Notes: a model not told the origin generated them from the sequence alone. A DNA stretch of 58,627 bases from Prolixibacteraceae bacterium (GCA_019459525.1 JAIBEY010000020.1:1-58627), one strand, 5' to 3'. Counted from the first letter of the stretch, positions 17,624-28,120 are shown. Numbers and translations are program-made.

Positions 17624-18666
17624 AGATAACCAGAGATAATTACGAACCGTTTTTTCTCGATTACCTTGAAGGTAATCTGGACGAAAACAAGATCGATCAG
17701 TTTCTGGATTTTCTGGAAAAAAATCCAGATTTGAAAGAAGAACTGCAATTGTTCGAGCACGTAAATTTGCCGGAAGAGCACATCGGTTTTTCTGGAAAAG
17801 AAAGCTTGTATAAAAGTGCGGCCGAAGAAAAATTGATGCTCGAGAACAAAGTTATTGCCTATCTGGAAGGAGATATGGAGCAAGAAGATCGAAAATTATT
17901 TGAAACCTACTTGTCTGGTCATCCGGAATTGTATAAAGAATATAAGCTATATACCAAAACCCGTTTGCATCCCGATCCCGGAATGACCTATCCGGATAAA
18001 CAAAAGCTGTATAAAAAATCCGGTTCTGTAGTGCTTATGAACTGGGTTGCACGGGCGGCAGCAGTGCTTGTATTGGTGTGGGGTATCAATGCTGTTATTC
18101 AAACCGGGAATCAATCGGGATCACAAAATCAATTTACGGAAATAGCTGAAGTAAATCCAAAGCCTGTACCGCCGGTCAAGAAAAATGAAACCGAAAAAAA
18201 GGTTCAGGAAACCGACAACACCGAAAAGATAAAAGCCACCAAAGATACAAAACCCGAAAAGGCCAAAAGTCTTCGCGAGCAGACCAAAGGAAGGCTCGAG
18301 GAAACCCGGCCGGCAGATTCAAAACCTTCGGACCGTGATTTAATTGCGCTTGCAGAGATTTCTCCCCGATTGGCCCAACTTGATCGGGAGCCTGTTGAAG
18401 TCCGGTTGGCTGTTTCGGGTACTATTAGCGTAGAAAAGATTAATGACCCGAATATCATGACGGTTGAAGAATTTTTGGCCAGTCGTGCCAAAAAGGCCAG
18501 CAACGAAGGATTGCTTTCTGCTCAGCGGATTTTTCGTACAGGGTTGAGCGTGGCTTCCGAGCTTTCGGGCGACCGTATTGGCTACCGTGTAGAAAATGGT
18601 AAAATATCGAGTGTCGAGTTTGAGAGTAAATTGATGGCTTTTTCAATTCCGCTGAAAAAAAAATAA
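17620..18666 (+). CDS. Putative anti-sigma factor, single-pass membrane protein with duplicated N-terminus
   Basis: The 348-residue gene begins inside the sigma stop codon (ATGA overlap), the usual sign of a sigma/anti-sigma pair. The N-terminal 130 residues contain two copies of one pattern: YLEGNLDENKIDQFLDFLEK followed by NPDLKEE (about 13-40), and YLEGDMEQEDRKLFETYLSG followed by HPELYKE (about 85-112). One membrane helix follows (about 140-160), then a Lys/Glu-rich linker, then a periplasmic domain with MTVEEFLASRAKKA and a C-terminal beta segment. No zinc-binding HxxxCxxC motif or FecR domain is visible. The anti-sigma role is inferred from context and topology. Confidence 0.75.
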   Translation: MKITRDNYEPFFLDYLEGNLDENKIDQFLDFLEKNPDLKEELQLFEHVNLPEEHIGFSGKESLYKSAAEEKLMLENKVIAYLEGDMEQEDRKLFETYLSGHPELYKEYKLYTKTRLHPDPGMTYPDKQKLYKKSGSVVLMNWVARAAAVLVLVWGINAVIQTGNQSGSQNQFTEIAEVNPKPVPPVKKNETEKKVQETDNTEKIKATKDTKPEKAKSLREQTKGRLEETRPADSKPSDRDLIALAEISPRLAQLDREPVEVRLAVSGTISVEKINDPNIMTVEEFLASRAKKASNEGLLSAQRIFRTGLSVASELSGDRIGYRVENGKISSVEFESKLMAFSIPLKKK

Positions 18667-18726
18667 AACAGCTGTAACAAATTAAAATACCTCGCCGTCA
18701 TACAGGCAAATTTTAACATTACAGCC

Positions 18727-19593
18727 ATGAAAACAATTATTTTATCACTATTAGCCGCAACAGCACTTAGTTTCGATTTAAAAGCACAGGATGTATTTTC
18801 GGAAAACTATTCATCCAAAACATCAACCGAAATCGTTTTAACGCCAGATACGATTGTTGCATCTTCCGACCAGGATACCACGATCGTTCGTATTGGTAAA
18901 AAAGATGTTAAAGTGATTGACCACAACGACGGAACTGAAATTTTGTGGGGGAAAGACAAACACAGAAGAGACAGATCAGGCAGGTTTAACGGTCACTGGG
19001 AAGGAATTGAGTTCGGGTTTAACGGATTTGCCGATACCGACTACAGCGACTACAACGGGATTGAATTTATGTCGCTCAATCAAGGTAAGTCCGCTGAGTT
19101 TAACCTTAACTTTTACGAGTTAAATATTGGTCTTGCAAAATCCTATGTTGGTTTAGTTTCAGGGATGGGTTTAAGTTTTAACAGTTACCGGTTCGAAAAT
19201 CCTTACACCCTGGTAAAGGGAGCCACCAGAACCGAACCCGTTTTGCTGGATTACGAGGATCTTTCGAAAACAAAACTGGCCGTTTCGTACCTGAATGTTC
19301 CGCTTTTACTGGAATTTCAGATACCCGTAAACCAGAATGAAGGCAGGCTTTTTATTAATGCCGGTTTAGTGGGCGGGGTAAAACTGGGTTCGCACACCAA
19401 GGTTAAACATGGCGATACCAAAGACAAAGATCGTAGCGGGTTTAATCTTAATTCGTTTAAATATTCAGCAACAGCGCGCGTTGGTTATAAAGATGTTAGT
19501 TTGTTTGCCACCTACAGCCTGACCCCTTTGTTCCAGTCAGGAAAAGGTCCGGAACTTACCCCATTTACCATCGGAATAAGCTTTTTAAATTAA
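18727..19593 (+). CDS. PorT-like outer-membrane beta-barrel protein
   Basis: The 288-residue exported protein has a signal peptide to about residue 20 (SFDLKAQ) and a pre-barrel segment with GHWEGIEFGFNGF. Amphipathic strands follow, with hallmark LNVPLLLEFQIPV and FINAGLVGGVKLG, ending FATYSLTPLF…PFTIGISF, the outer-membrane closing strand. It resembles the PorT family of barrels. The gene is 60 bases after the anti-sigma gene and is probably in the same operon; a strong terminator follows. It is paralogous to the next gene. Confidence 0.85.
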   Translation: MKTIILSLLAATALSFDLKAQDVFSENYSSKTSTEIVLTPDTIVASSDQDTTIVRIGKKDVKVIDHNDGTEILWGKDKHRRDRSGRFNGHWEGIEFGFNGFADTDYSDYNGIEFMSLNQGKSAEFNLNFYELNIGLAKSYVGLVSGMGLSFNSYRFENPYTLVKGATRTEPVLLDYEDLSKTKLAVSYLNVPLLLEFQIPVNQNEGRLFINAGLVGGVKLGSHTKVKHGDTKDKDRSGFNLNSFKYSATARVGYKDVSLFATYSLTPLFQSGKGPELTPFTIGISFLN

Positions 19594-19621
19594 ACAGATA
19601 TGGTGTTCAGAAAACCAGAGG

Positions 19622-19654
19622 GGAGTTTATCAGGCCAGATAAACTCCTTTTTTA
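19622..19654 (+). terminator. Rho-independent terminator
   Basis: GGAGTTTATC (19622-19631), loop AGGCCA, and GATAAACTCC (19638-19647) are followed by six T residues. It separates the two paralogous barrel genes. Confidence 0.88.
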
Positions 19655-19692
19655 GTTTTGATTGATTACTTTTGCGGAATAGAATCATCCGG

Positions 19693-20496
19693 ATGAAACG
19701 TATATTTTTTTTATTTCTGGCTACAATCACTACCCTTCTGGCTTATTCGCAGGAGAACGACTCCATCATTGTTGTGAAAAGTCCGGCCGGAAGGCTTTCT
19801 GGTTTGATTGACATTCAGGATTTGGTTAACGAAGGGTTTAATTACTGGGATGAAGAATTTGAGGGGCACTGGGCCGGTGTTGAGCTTGGCGTGAATAGCT
19901 TCATTAAATCCGATTACAGTCTTTACCCGGCTGCCGAAAATAACTTTCTGGAGAACAACCTTCTTCTTTCCAATGTATTAAATATAAATGTTTTACAATA
20001 TTCGAAAGGGTTGCAGCAAACCCGAAACACCATTGGGTTGGTAACAGGTATTGGGCTGAGCCTTCAAAGTTATCACCTAAACAGCAACACCACCATCGAG
20101 CTGGACGAAAACCGGAAAGTGATACCCCAAACCTTGTTTTTTGATTCGAACCAAAAATCAAAATTATCATCGGTTTATTTGGAGGTTCCGTTGTTGGTCG
20201 AATTTCAGATTCCGGTGAGCCATTTCGCCAATCGGGTATATTTTTCCGCCGGAATTATAGGTTCGAAACGGCTCGAAACGCATACTAAAATAAAATACCG
20301 TAAAAATGGCGAACGCCAGAAACTGAAATCACCTGGTGATTATTCCATTCGCGATTTCAAAGTTTCGGGAACCATCCGAATGGGCTACCGGTGGATTAAC
20401 CTGTTTGCGAGTTGTGATGTAGTTCCATTGTTTGAAGATCGTCGCGGTCCGGAACTTTATCCGTTTACTGTTGGAATAAAGCTAATTTCTTTCTAA
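19693..20496 (+). CDS. PorT-like outer-membrane beta-barrel protein, paralogue of the preceding gene
   Basis: The start at ATG 19693 is chosen because it opens directly into the signal peptide (MKRIFFLFLATITTLLAYSQ); TTG/ATG codons just upstream give a poor leader. The 267-residue protein repeats the layout of its neighbour: GHWAGVELGVNSF, LEVPLLVEFQIPV, FSAGIIGSKRLETHTKIKY and the closing LYPFTVGIKL strand. A TACTTTTG -7 box at 19667-19674, between the terminator and this start, suggests it has its own promoter as well. The two copies have diverged widely, so the duplication is not recent. The function of these barrels is unknown. Confidence 0.83.
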   Translation: MKRIFFLFLATITTLLAYSQENDSIIVVKSPAGRLSGLIDIQDLVNEGFNYWDEEFEGHWAGVELGVNSFIKSDYSLYPAAENNFLENNLLLSNVLNINVLQYSKGLQQTRNTIGLVTGIGLSLQSYHLNSNTTIELDENRKVIPQTLFFDSNQKSKLSSVYLEVPLLVEFQIPVSHFANRVYFSAGIIGSKRLETHTKIKYRKNGERQKLKSPGDYSIRDFKVSGTIRMGYRWINLFASCDVVPLFEDRRGPELYPFTVGIKLISF

Positions 20497-20506
20497 ATCA
20501 AATATT

Positions 20507-21211
20507 ATGAAACTTCTGCTGATCAGCAACTCCACCATGCCCGGCGAGGCATACCTCGATTACCCCAAGCACGAAATCAAAAAGTTTTTAGGCGATAAAC
20601 CATTGACGGCTTTATTCATTCCATATGCTGCCGTTACTTTTTCGTTCGGTTTGTATGAGCAGAAAGTGGCTGAGCGGTTTGCAGAACTGGGTTATCAGGT
20701 AAAAAGTATTCACCATTTTGCCGATCCGGTAAAAGCTGTGAAAGAAGCTGAAGTGATTGTCGTTGGAGGCGGAAATACCTGGCAACTGGTTCGGATGCTG
20801 CACGATAATCAATTGATGGAAGCTATTCGTGAAAAAGTGATCGGAGGAACTCCTTACGTTGGCTGGAGTGCTGGCTCCAACGTGGCTTGCCCTACTTTGC
20901 GGACAACGAACGATATGCCGATTATCGATCCCAAAGGGTTTGATACAACCGGGTTGGTGCCTTTCCAGATTAACCCGCATTACCTGGATGCCAATCCTGA
21001 AGGACATGGCGGCGAAACCCGCGAGCAGCGCATCGAGGAATTCCTTGAAATTAATCCTGATATTTATGTAGTTGGCTTGCGCGAAGGAACGATGTTGCGG
21101 GTTGAGAATCAGAAAATGGAACTTATCGGAAACCGCACAGCCCGTATATTCAGGAAAGGAAATACTCCGGTTGAGTTGAGTGCTGCGGACGATTTTAGCT
21201 TCTTGCTGTAG
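20507..21211 (+). CDS. pepE: Dipeptidase E (peptidase S51)
   Basis: The 234-residue cytoplasmic peptidase hydrolyses Asp-Xaa dipeptides. The nucleophile Ser121 lies in VGWSAGSN, Asp136 in TTNDMPI and His158 in INPHYLD, matching the Ser/Asp/His layout of enterobacterial PepE. VVGGGNTWQLV and ETREQRIEEFLEIN are further family segments. The full length is present. It starts 10 bases after the barrel gene and may be read through from it. It ends before a bidirectional hairpin shared with gdhA. Confidence 0.95.
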   Translation: MKLLLISNSTMPGEAYLDYPKHEIKKFLGDKPLTALFIPYAAVTFSFGLYEQKVAERFAELGYQVKSIHHFADPVKAVKEAEVIVVGGGNTWQLVRMLHDNQLMEAIREKVIGGTPYVGWSAGSNVACPTLRTTNDMPIIDPKGFDTTGLVPFQINPHYLDANPEGHGGETREQRIEEFLEINPDIYVVGLREGTMLRVENQKMELIGNRTARIFRKGNTPVELSAADDFSFLL

Positions 21212-21235
21212 TCTAAAAGTAAAATATACACAAAC

Positions 21236-21268
21236 AAAAGGCTGAACCCAGACGGGAACAGCCTTTTT
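21236..21268. terminator. Bidirectional terminator between pepE and gdhA
   Basis: AAAAGGCTG (21236-21244) pairs with CAGCCTTTT (21259-21267), with a T-run on the plus side and an A-run that becomes T on the minus side. It lies between the convergent stops at 21211 and 21291. Confidence 0.8.
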
Positions 21269-21290
21269 GATTTTATAGAATAATCGCGTA

Positions 21291-22658
<1,368 letters not shown>

Positions 22659-22756
22659 TTATTTTATGAGTTAATTTTAGAATTTCACAAGCACTTTGAT
22701 TATTTCTGAGCCTAAAAATAATCACCAATGGCGAAGCATGGTTAAGGGTGGTTGGT

Positions 22757-22775
22757 AATTACGTGTTTCACGTAA
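22757..22775. promoter_or_regulatory. Palindromic candidate operator upstream of gdhA
   Basis: TTACGTG (22759-22765) TTT CACGTAA (22769-22775) is a perfect palindrome with a three-base centre, about 115 bases before the gdhA start. The overlapping 13-mer AATTACGTGTTTC (22757-22769) is found again at 29162-29174 upstream of another gene in this cluster. Confidence 0.45.
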
Positions 22776-22807
22776 GGGAAGAAAGTTCGAAGTGAACTAG
22801 AGTTTGG

Positions 22808-22857
22808 AGTGCCTAAAGTTATTTCTGAAACCATCAACTTCAGGCATTTTAGGCACT
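22808..22857. terminator. Inverted repeat downstream of the NarL-type regulator
   Basis: AGTGCCTAAA (22808-22817) and TTTAGGCACT (22848-22857) are perfect 10-base arms around a 30-base centre. A further TAGGCACTT copy lies at 22866-22874, directly at the regulator's stop codon. It could be a terminator for the minus-strand operon or a protein site for gdhA; the long loop makes either call tentative. Confidence 0.35.
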
Positions 22858-22874
22858 TCGAAATCTAGGCACTT

Positions 22875-23528
22875 TTAAATCTCGATAATGTTGTTCTTAA
22901 TCGCAAACTTCACCATATCAACCGTACTTTTCAGGTTAAGCTTTTGCATGATGTGGTTTTTGTGCGATTCGACCGTACGGACACTGATGAAAAAACGATC
23001 GGCAATTTCCTGGTTCGAGTAATTTTCACCCCAGAGTTTCAGGATTTCGATTTGGCGGGCACTCAAATTACTGACATCGGCATTTTGACTCATCTCATCC
23101 GTTTTCAGGCTTGAAATATAGCGATTCAGCAATAAATGGGTTATCGATTTGCTGTAATAGTCGTGCCCGTTTCGCAACGAATAAATGGCCTCCATCAGGC
23201 TGGTACGATCAGCATCTTTACCCAAAAAGCCTTTCGCGCCTGCTTTGATGGTTTTAAGCACAATTTCTTCGTTATCAATAATGGAGACAATCAATATTTT
23301 CAGCTTCGGATTGCTGATGTTGAGCTGTACAATGAGGTTGAGGTTCCGGACAGAAATATCGTGCATATTCAGGATCAGCACGTGTGCCTGAATCGATTTC
23401 AGTTTTTGGACCAAAATATTACGGTCGTCGCAAGACAGAACAACCCTGACATCTGAAATGCCGGACAAAAGTCCTGAAAGACCTTCCAGTACCAGTTTAT
23501 GCTCATCAAAAATTGCCAGATCAATCAT
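22875..23528 (-). CDS. NarL/FixJ-type regulator with atypical receiver domain
   Basis: The 217-residue protein has a receiver domain (about 1-120) and a LuxR-type helix-turn-helix (about 150-215: LSARQIEILKLWGENYSNQE, then RFFISVRTVESHKNHIMQKL). The acidic pair D8/E9 and the lysine in GFLGKDA are present. The expected phosphoacceptor Asp is Asn54 (LILNMHDIS), read directly from codon AAT. It is therefore probably not controlled by ordinary phosphorylation. It starts 17 bases after the stop of the giant PEP-binding-domain gene and is likely co-transcribed with it, so its signal may come from that protein. The target genes are unknown. Confidence 0.88.
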   Translation of the reverse strand: MIDLAIFDEHKLVLEGLSGLLSGISDVRVVLSCDDRNILVQKLKSIQAHVLILNMHDISVRNLNLIVQLNISNPKLKILIVSIIDNEEIVLKTIKAGAKGFLGKDADRTSLMEAIYSLRNGHDYYSKSITHLLLNRYISSLKTDEMSQNADVSNLSARQIEILKLWGENYSNQEIADRFFISVRTVESHKNHIMQKLNLKSTVDMVKFAIKNNIIEI

Positions 23529-23545
23529 ATCAACTTCCGTTTAAT

Positions 23546-26500
23546 TTATTCATCAAAAAGGATGGCCGATGTTTTTTGTTTACCATCCATTAAAATCGTC
23601 AGTGGTTTTTCGAACCTGACATGTTTAAAAAAGGTGGTTCGGTTAATAACCGGTTGGTTTTCGAGCACTTCCCAACTGACAAAATCAGAGGCCGATGTGT
23701 GCTGAACGGAGAAATACCCAATGTTCATCGAGGTTACATTGTGAAAGAAGTGAGATCCGAGTGACGAATCGAGCGGATAATTATCAAGGCTGACCTCCAC
23801 AATTACTTTAGCGTTTGATATTTGCGACCAGTTAACTGGAATTCCCACAAAGCGGTCGCGACTTCCCCACCGGCCAGGACCTATCAGGATATAGGGTCGT
23901 TCATTTTTAATCATCAGGTTGTTGAGGTACTCAATTTCGGATGCCATTTCCAGAGTTTTCAGCTTATTGAAAGCCGTGTTATCTACAAAAATAACATCCT
24001 GAACATCTTTAACTTCGCCATTTCCCAAGCTTGTTCGGGTATAAAGTACCATTTCCGACTGGTTGAGTTTGCCGATGTCGATGTTTTGGTTCAGTTGATT
24101 ACCAATTAACGGTTTGATTTGCAGCAGATAAAAAGTGGGCAATCCATTGGCTGCAGGGTTCAGGTCAACGGCATATTCAATTTCGACCGGTGAACCAAAC
24201 GCTTCCTTGATAGTGTCGAGCAGCAAATGAATGGTTTCTGCCAGCGGAACGTAGTCGTATTGCAAAATATCGGCAAAGTTGATAATTCGCGGACCATACA
24301 CACTTAATCCGGTTTCAATCCGGTCGTTATTCGGGTTGTAAACCGATGCACAATGAGTCAATGTTCCATGCTTTTCGGCTTCGCTGATGTTCAAAAGCCG
24401 GAGGGCTGCCAGTTCTCCGTTTTTCAGGAAATCGGTTTCCACATCACTGCAATCGAGCGCGTAAAACTGAACCTGTGAGCTGTTGAGCAAATCTTTAATG
24501 CTGTAAATCGAAATTCGCGGATAACGTGGCGAAAAGCGGTACGATTTCCAGCCATCAACCACATAAGATCCCAAACCAACAGCCGCCACTGCAAAGCCTT
24601 CCTCGGGTTTCATGTTGGCCACCGGATAGTAGTTGTACGATTGCGCTACCCCGCTGATGTGCGGATAGTAGTAGTTGTCGTATTGTGTACCAACCAATTC
24701 CTGAAGTACCACCGCCATTTTCTCTTCTTCGATTTTGTGATGGATAATCGAAAAATAGTTGCGGGCCTTTTCCGAGAAAGTGGAGGCAAAAACCAGCTTA
24801 ATAGCCGTGGAGATCTGTTCCAGAACGAGTCGTTTATTCGTGCCGTTGGGAATCAGGTAAGTATCGAAAACCCCCGCAAAAGGCTGCGTGATGGAATCTT
24901 CCGACGTGCTCGACGACCGCACGGCAACAGGTTTGTCGATTTGCGAAACGAAAACCTTTAACTTTTTCTGCAAGCCCGATGACAAGTTTGCTTCGGCAAA
25001 ATGGTAGCGCAATTCGGCATAGCTGATGTTCGGGTCTAGAATTTTGTCGAACAATTTATTTTTGGTGATGAAATACTGAAACTCGTCGGTTCCGATAATG
25101 ACCGTGATGGGCGAAAGAATATTGATTTGGTTGGTCAGTGTCGGAAAATCGAGATTGTAAATTAGCGTGTTAATGAAAGCCAGACCACGCCCTTTTCCGC
25201 CAAGCGAACCTCCTGAAAACGAAACCATATTTTTTTCATCGAGTGTCGATGTTTCGTCAAAACTCAGGATTTTTCCTTTCTTTTTTTCTTCGCGGTACCG
25301 CCTGAAGGTATCGATGAAAAACTTGCGGGTTTCGTCCATGTTTTTGAACGAACTGATTTGTACCGGGTTGAGCGTTTTGGCGAGTTGAATTTCGCCACGC
25401 GCCATCAGCCAGAGTGAAAGCTGGTTTTCGGAAGCATGTAAGTAAAGCGATTCGTCCGGAATTTCAGTAAGGAGCATTTCGAACTCGCGCAACGATTTGG
25501 CTACGGCAATTTTGTTACCGTCTTTGTCCCTGAAAACAAAGTTACCGAAACCAAGATAACTGGTCAGATAATGGCTGAGGTCGTTGAGCAGGGTTTCCGA
25601 ATTTTTATTGATGAAGGTCACTTCCAGATCGTTGGCAACCTGTTCATTCCGGTCTTCCGACGATTGCAGAATAATCGGCAGGTTGGAGATATGCGATTTC
25701 ACGTATTGGATAAAATTAACCCCGGCGTGTTTATCCAGTTTCCCGCCACGGTCGAACTCCACATCCGAAATTACACAAAGCATAAAATCCTTGTACTGAT
25801 TGAAAATGGCGATGGCTTCCTCATAATTCCGGGCAAGCAGAATTTTGGGCCTCGACCGCATTTTACAAATTTTATCCAATTCGTTTTTCTCCACTTCGGG
25901 CAACAATTGCTGCACCTGACTAAAAACAATATCGTACAGAATTTGCAAATATTTGGAATAATAAATTGGCGAATCTTCGATGAGCAGAATCACTCGTACC
26001 AAACCTATTTTGGTGTCGTTCTCCACATTCACTTTGTCTTCGGTCGATTTAACGATCGCAAACAGGATGAGCGAATCACCGTTCCACACAAACAACCGGT
26101 CAACAGAGCGGATCGTTGGTACCAGTTCTTCAAAATATTTGATGTCGCTCTTTTTATTCAGGAGCAGGTAAATGGGCAGTGTTTCGTTTTGCGCCCTGAT
26201 TTGCTCGCTAAGCACGATTGGTGTTTCGCGGTCACTCCCTGCCATCAGGATAACCAGGTCGAAATGAGTAGTTTCGAGCAGCATCAATGCTTCTTCAGCC
26301 GACGAAACGCCCGTGATGCGTGGAACTGAAAACAAACTGTACTGGTAAATTTCGCCCATGAACCGCTCAAAGAATGAATCTTCGCTTTCGAGAATGAAGG
26401 CATCGTACAAAGTAGCCACAAACAGGATGTGTTTCACTTTGTACTTCATCATATCGAGGTAAACGTATTTGTCGAGGGCCTGCTGGTTAAAATACAACTG

Positions 26501-28120
26501 AAGCGGTTTTTTAGCCCGGATCAACGATTTTCGGAATTCGTCGGAATGCTGGATTTCGCGCGCAGGAACACCTTTCTGATGAATGATTTCGCGACCTTTG
26601 AAATTGTTGAGATAACCGCTCACCAACCTGGCGATGTTGACCAGCAGGTTGCGCTCTTCGTGCAAAAAAGGGCCTTCGTCCTCTTGGGGTAGTAGTTTGT
26701 GGTAGAAAATTTCAATAGTTCCTTTTTTATTATCGATGGTCACGAAATTTTCGCGCTGTACCCACACTGTTTCCATCAGGTTCAGGCTGGTGTATGTTTT
26801 TCCTTCGAACCTGATTTGAGCTGACGCATACTTGGGATATTGCCACGATTTGGGTAGGATATGGCAAATTTCCTGAAGGGTTTCGTCAACAGGCTTTCCC
26901 TGTTCAATGATCAGCGAGGTTTGGTTAATGGCTCTTAATTCCTTTAAACGCTCGGTGTTTTCGTGCTGAAGTTTATTGAATACTTCACGCGTGGCCGAAC
27001 CAGCAATCAGGTTCGACAGGTTGTTTAGCAGATTGTACTCTTCTTTCAGGAATGGTTCTTCGCCAGCCTGCGGAAAAGATTTGAGGTAGAATATTTCGAT
27101 GGTACCTTTTCGCTTATCGGGTGTTTCAAAATCCTGAGCCATTCGCCAGCGTGTTTCCCTGAACCCTTGACTTAAAAAGACTTTGTGATCGTAGCAAATC
27201 CGCGCAACGGTAAATTCAGGGTACTGCCACGAATCAGGCAAGATGCTGCAAATGATCTGTAAGGCGTCTTCAAACGATTTACTATGCTGTAAAATGTCCG
27301 AAGTACGGTTAAGTCCCCGGAGTTCTTTTAGTCGTTCTGTATTCCGGATGAGCAGTTGCTCCAACGCTTTTCTCGAAACGGTTCCCGAAATAAGGGCGGC
27401 CAGGTTATCAATCAGGTTTCGCTCTTCGGCGAGAAAAGGGCCTTCGGCAGCCTCCTGAAACTCTTTCAGGTAAAATATTTCGATGGAACCTTTGGTGGAA
27501 TCGGGAGTATCAAATACCTGCTGCAATTTCCAGGGCGATTCGCTGAACGATTCGCTGGTAAATTTCTGATTTCCGTATTTGATACGGGTAGCCGTAAAGG
27601 CTGGGTATTGCATGGCTTCCGGCAAAGCCGAACAAATTTCCTGTAATAACTCGTTTAGCGAATTACTTTTTTGGAGAATCCGGGTAGTTCGGTTAATGCT
27701 CTGGAGTTCTTTCTGCCGCTCTTCCATGTCGATACTCAATTTTTGGAGCTCTATCCTGGAGATTAGGCCAACAAGCAAGGGCGAAATCCGTATCAAAGCC
27801 AGTTCGGCGGTTTCAATCTCTGCAACAAGCGATTTGCTTGGGTCGGGATGCGACAGATACAATTCAATGATTCCGGTTTTGTTGCCGGATATCGGCAAGT
27901 CGTGTTTCAGGAGAGTGGGGGTTTCTTCAAACAGATAGCTTCGGAAAACCTGGTTGCTGAATGAAATGCGCACAAAAACTGAAATTTCGGTAACCGAATT
28001 TCTGGCAATGGTGTCACAGATTTTCTGAAACGATCCATCCAGGTCCTTGGCCTCATTCAGTATGTCAATAATCCTGAGAGTCAGATCGTCCCGAACAAAC
28101 AACCCTGTATCTTTTGTCAT
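23546..28120 (-). CDS. Multi-module sensory protein with PEP/pyruvate-binding (PPDK N-terminal-like) domain
   Basis: The start MTKDTG at 28120 is preferred (1,524 residues); an ATG at 28171 would add 17. The N-terminus carries four similar modules of about 110 residues (about 18-125, 138-248, 265-375, 390-503). Modules 2-4 share LKELR…NRTS, QEIC, LP.SWQYP, KGTIEIFYLK and GPFL.EERNLL, like GAF-type sensors. Next come a receiver-like domain lacking its Asp (about 563-690, FDLVILMAGSD) and a second with acidic IEDSP and VISDVEF (about 705-860). The ATP-grasp PEP/pyruvate-binding domain (from about 963) has SGGSLGGKGRG and AVRSSSTSED. The swivelling phosphohistidine and PEP domains of full PPDK are absent. 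It is probably co-transcribed with the NarL-type gene. Confidence 0.88.
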   Translation of the reverse strand: MTKDTGLFVRDDLTLRIIDILNEAKDLDGSFQKICDTIARNSVTEISVFVRISFSNQVFRSYLFEETPTLLKHDLPISGNKTGIIELYLSHPDPSKSLVAEIETAELALIRISPLLVGLISRIELQKLSIDMEERQKELQSINRTTRILQKSNSLNELLQEICSALPEAMQYPAFTATRIKYGNQKFTSESFSESPWKLQQVFDTPDSTKGSIEIFYLKEFQEAAEGPFLAEERNLIDNLAALISGTVSRKALEQLLIRNTERLKELRGLNRTSDILQHSKSFEDALQIICSILPDSWQYPEFTVARICYDHKVFLSQGFRETRWRMAQDFETPDKRKGTIEIFYLKSFPQAGEEPFLKEEYNLLNNLSNLIAGSATREVFNKLQHENTERLKELRAINQTSLIIEQGKPVDETLQEICHILPKSWQYPKYASAQIRFEGKTYTSLNLMETVWVQRENFVTIDNKKGTIEIFYHKLLPQEDEGPFLHEERNLLVNIARLVSGYLNNFKGREIIHQKGVPAREIQHSDEFRKSLIRAKKPLQLYFNQQALDKYVYLDMMKYKVKHILFVATLYDAFILESEDSFFERFMGEIYQYSLFSVPRITGVSSAEEALMLLETTHFDLVILMAGSDRETPIVLSEQIRAQNETLPIYLLLNKKSDIKYFEELVPTIRSVDRLFVWNGDSLILFAIVKSTEDKVNVENDTKIGLVRVILLIEDSPIYYSKYLQILYDIVFSQVQQLLPEVEKNELDKICKMRSRPKILLARNYEEAIAIFNQYKDFMLCVISDVEFDRGGKLDKHAGVNFIQYVKSHISNLPIILQSSEDRNEQVANDLEVTFINKNSETLLNDLSHYLTSYLGFGNFVFRDKDGNKIAVAKSLREFEMLLTEIPDESLYLHASENQLSLWLMARGEIQLAKTLNPVQISSFKNMDETRKFFIDTFRRYREEKKKGKILSFDETSTLDEKNMVSFSGGSLGGKGRGLAFINTLIYNLDFPTLTNQINILSPITVIIGTDEFQYFITKNKLFDKILDPNISYAELRYHFAEANLSSGLQKKLKVFVSQIDKPVAVRSSSTSEDSITQPFAGVFDTYLIPNGTNKRLVLEQISTAIKLVFASTFSEKARNYFSIIHHKIEEEKMAVVLQELVGTQYDNYYYPHISGVAQSYNYYPVANMKPEEGFAVAAVGLGSYVVDGWKSYRFSPRYPRISIYSIKDLLNSSQVQFYALDCSDVETDFLKNGELAALRLLNISEAEKHGTLTHCASVYNPNNDRIETGLSVYGPRIINFADILQYDYVPLAETIHLLLDTIKEAFGSPVEIEYAVDLNPAANGLPTFYLLQIKPLIGNQLNQNIDIGKLNQSEMVLYTRTSLGNGEVKDVQDVIFVDNTAFNKLKTLEMASEIEYLNNLMIKNERPYILIGPGRWGSRDRFVGIPVNWSQISNAKVIVEVSLDNYPLDSSLGSHFFHNVTSMNIGYFSVQHTSASDFVSWEVLENQPVINRTTFFKHVRFEKPLTILMDGKQKTSAILFDE

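Noticed and set aside
24349-24375. GTLTHCASVY in the PPDK-like protein considered as the swivelling phosphohistidine site
   Set aside because: The surrounding sequence belongs to the ATP-grasp N-terminal domain and lacks the GGxTSHA context of the true His domain.
25571-26329. 252-codon open frame opposite the PPDK-like gene
   Set aside because: Shadow frame with Phe/His/Gln bias from the coding strand; no domain motif.
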